In this document: positions 62,845 through 64,000 of the stretch, in pieces
Layout of the letters: each line of letters begins with the position of its first letter
Numbering within the stretch: the first letter of the stretch is position 1
Assembly: GCA_963826105.1 (NCBI GenBank)
Contig: CAWGWA010000013.1
Location: forward strand, 1-64,000
DNA: 64,000 nt
Reading direction: 5' to 3'
Source: WHTI01 sp963826105
GTDB taxonomy: Bacteria > Actinomycetota > CADDZG01 > WHSQ01
Made by a program: the position numbers and the translations under genes
The notes under the pieces: model-generated
What the model saw: only the letters and a program-made list of their open reading frames with translations
Told to the model about the DNA's origin: nothing
Database searches by the model: none

Positions 62845-63295
62845 GGCCGTCGTGGAGGACGAGATCCGATTCGAACTCCCGATCGACCGAGCGAAGGTGC
62901 AGGAGTTCGCCCTCGCAGTCGGTGAGGACAACCCGGTCTGCCTCGATGTGGATGCGGCTCACGCCGCGGGGCTCCCGGACATCGTTGCTCCTCCGACCTT
63001 TACGGTCACGCAGATCTTCGTGGTCGGCCGTGACGAGCGCGAGCGGCGTCTTGGTGCCAACCTCGACTATGGTCGGGTGCTTCACGGCGAGCAGGAGTTC
63101 CACTACGAGCGTCTACCGTTCGCGGGTGAGGTCTTAACGGGCGTGATGCGGATCTCCAATGACTTCACCAAGGAAGGGAAACGAGGCGGCTCGATGCGTT
63201 TCGTCACCTACGAGTCCGTCTTCACCGATGCGCAGTATGAGGTCGTGCTGACCGCCTACTACACGCTGATCGAGACCTCGAAGGACGTGGGTTGA
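62837..63295 (+). CDS. MaoC/FAS1-type dehydratase N-half (HadA-like)
   Basis: 152 residues from TTG 62837, overlapping the SDR gene by eight bases. Hotdog fold with FELPIDRAKVQEFALAVGEDNP near the start, and GANLDYGRVLHGEQEFHYERLPFAGE, the common N-terminal FAS1-type half. Probably forms a heterodimer with the next gene, which supplies the catalytic residues. ATG of the next gene overlaps its stop. Confidence 0.8.
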   Translation: MAEAVVEDEIRFELPIDRAKVQEFALAVGEDNPVCLDVDAAHAAGLPDIVAPPTFTVTQIFVVGRDERERRLGANLDYGRVLHGEQEFHYERLPFAGEVLTGVMRISNDFTKEGKRGGSMRFVTYESVFTDAQYEVVLTAYYTLIETSKDVG

Positions 63296-63747
63296 TGGGC
63301 GCTCCCAGGAGCATCACCCTCGAGTCCGTCACGCCGGGCATGGAACTCGGCCCGGTCGTCTTCGGCCCCTTCAGCCGTGAGGACTTCGTTCGCTACGCCG
63401 AGGCGTCGGGGGACGACAACCCGATCCACCAGGACGAGGACTACGCCAAGTCGCAGGGAGCCCCTTCCGTTTTCGCCATGGGGATGCTCCCGGCCGGCTA
63501 CCTGGCACACGCGGCCGCCGATTGGTTCGGGGGCCCGACGAACCTCCAGCGGTTCAAGGTCAGGTTCACCACCCGGACCTGGCCGGGGGACGAGATCGTG
63601 TGCACCGGCGTTGTCGAGGAGATCGCCGACGGCGTTATCAAGGTCAAACTGGAGGCGCGTCGTCGCGGACAAGGCCCGGACGGCTTGAACCTCGACGAAG
63701 AACAGATCGCACTGTTGGGTGAAGCAGACGTCGTGTTGCCCGAGTGA
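63295..63747 (+). CDS. MaoC-like enoyl-CoA hydratase (HadB-like)
   Basis: 150 residues, ATG 63295. FVRYAEASGDDNPIHQDEDYAKSQG carries the catalytic Asp and His of R-specific enoyl-CoA hydratases/dehydratases ([YF]Ax[ILV][ST]GDxNPIHxD). Later GMLPAGYLAHAAADWFGG and FTTRTWPGDEIVCTG complete the hotdog. Expected partner of the preceding HadA-like protein; together they hydrate 2-enoyl-CoA or dehydrate 3-hydroxyacyl substrates. Confidence 0.87.
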   Translation: MGAPRSITLESVTPGMELGPVVFGPFSREDFVRYAEASGDDNPIHQDEDYAKSQGAPSVFAMGMLPAGYLAHAAADWFGGPTNLQRFKVRFTTRTWPGDEIVCTGVVEEIADGVIKVKLEARRRGQGPDGLNLDEEQIALLGEADVVLPE

Positions 63748-63759
63748 TCGGAGACTTGC

Positions 63760-64000
63760 ATGGGACTGAATAAGGACTTGATCGGTAAGAAGTACGACTC
63801 GAAGACCTACGAGGTCACCGCGGAGGCGATCGAGAAGTACGCGCGGGCGACCAACGACGAGAACGAGCGTTACTTGTCGGAGGATGTCGTGTCGACGCCG
63901 GTGTTCCCGGTGGTCCCTGCATTCGACTCGTTCATGTCCGCCTCGATGGACCCGGAACTCGGGGCCGACCTCATGCGATTGGTCCATGGGTCCGAGGAGC
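63760..64000 (+). CDS. Second HadA-like hotdog protein, cut by the window edge
   Basis: ATG 63760 opens a frame continuing to the end: MGLNKDLIGKKYDSKTYEVT, AEAIEKYARATNDENERYLS, VVSTPVFPVVPAFDSF. The GKxYxxxTYEVTxExIxxYARAT pattern is the N-terminal MaoC/FAS1-dehydratase half, so this is a second copy of the HadA type. The C-terminal part lies beyond the window. 12 bases after the HadB-like gene, so probably the same operon. Confidence 0.8.
   Translation, partial: MGLNKDLIGKKYDSKTYEVTAEAIEKYARATNDENERYLSEDVVSTPVFPVVPAFDSFMSASMDPELGADLMRLVHGSEE

Overview
The window looks like two unrelated pieces of DNA joined near 9.7-10.6 kb. Bases 1 to about 9,750 have moderate GC and carry genes resembling those of Bdellovibrio-like predatory or environmental bacteria: hemA, an M15 peptidase, an EamA permease, a 2Fe-2S ferredoxin, an FKBP lipoprotein, an Atg22/UMF1-type transporter, fadE and a cyclophilin. 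Nearly every one is broken by several one-base indels, often in homopolymers, as in uncorrected long reads. The cyclophilin dissolves into G-poor, uninterpretable sequence (about 9,760-10,300) that gradually becomes the 5' end of an actinobacterial rho gene.

From about 10.3 kb to the end the DNA is GC-rich and clearly from an Actinomycetota chromosome, probably a lineage outside the well-studied class Actinomycetes (inference). The order rho - rpmE - prfA - prmC - sua5 - wecA - atpI - atpBEFHAGDC - murA matches the well-known block in Mycobacterium tuberculosis (Rv1297-Rv1315). DUF1385, an M32 peptidase, a low-molecular-weight phosphatase, rpiB and glyA lie within or beside it. The order etfB - etfA - iscS - mnmA - ligA at 50.5-61.4 kb also has a mycobacterial counterpart. 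These regions cover termination, translation, wall precursor synthesis, energy metabolism, Fe-S/thiouridine biogenesis and replication.

Between the conserved blocks are accessory regions. One, 30.7-36.4 kb, holds a NifU-like scaffold, a MeaB GTPase with one frameshift, an XRE-HTH/TPR regulator, a possible tiny peptide, a DUF5317 membrane protein and a membrane GGDEF-EAL protein. Another, 38.3-41.8 kb, is a minus-strand operon of two tiny secreted cysteine-containing peptides, two alpha/beta hydrolases and an ATP-grasp ligase. It is followed by an acyl-CoA mutase with isobutyryl-CoA-mutase-type specificity residues, a secreted hydrolase and a penicillin-acylase-family enzyme. The right end (61.9-64 kb) carries a short-chain dehydrogenase and three hotdog (MaoC/FAS1-dehydratase-like) genes, the last cut by the window edge.

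The best regulatory signal is a textbook Rex-type operator overlapping the -35 box of a promoter upstream of the ATP synthase operon. The best candidates for something undescribed are the ATP-grasp/esterase/small-peptide operon and the HTH-TPR/DUF5317/c-di-GMP locus. No rRNA, tRNA, CRISPR array, transposase or prophage gene was recognised. Several single-base frameshifts also occur in the actinobacterial part (meaB, both esterases, a metallo-hydrolase, etfB, a flavin oxidase, a GNAT protein), so any short or broken gene here should be read with assembly error in mind.
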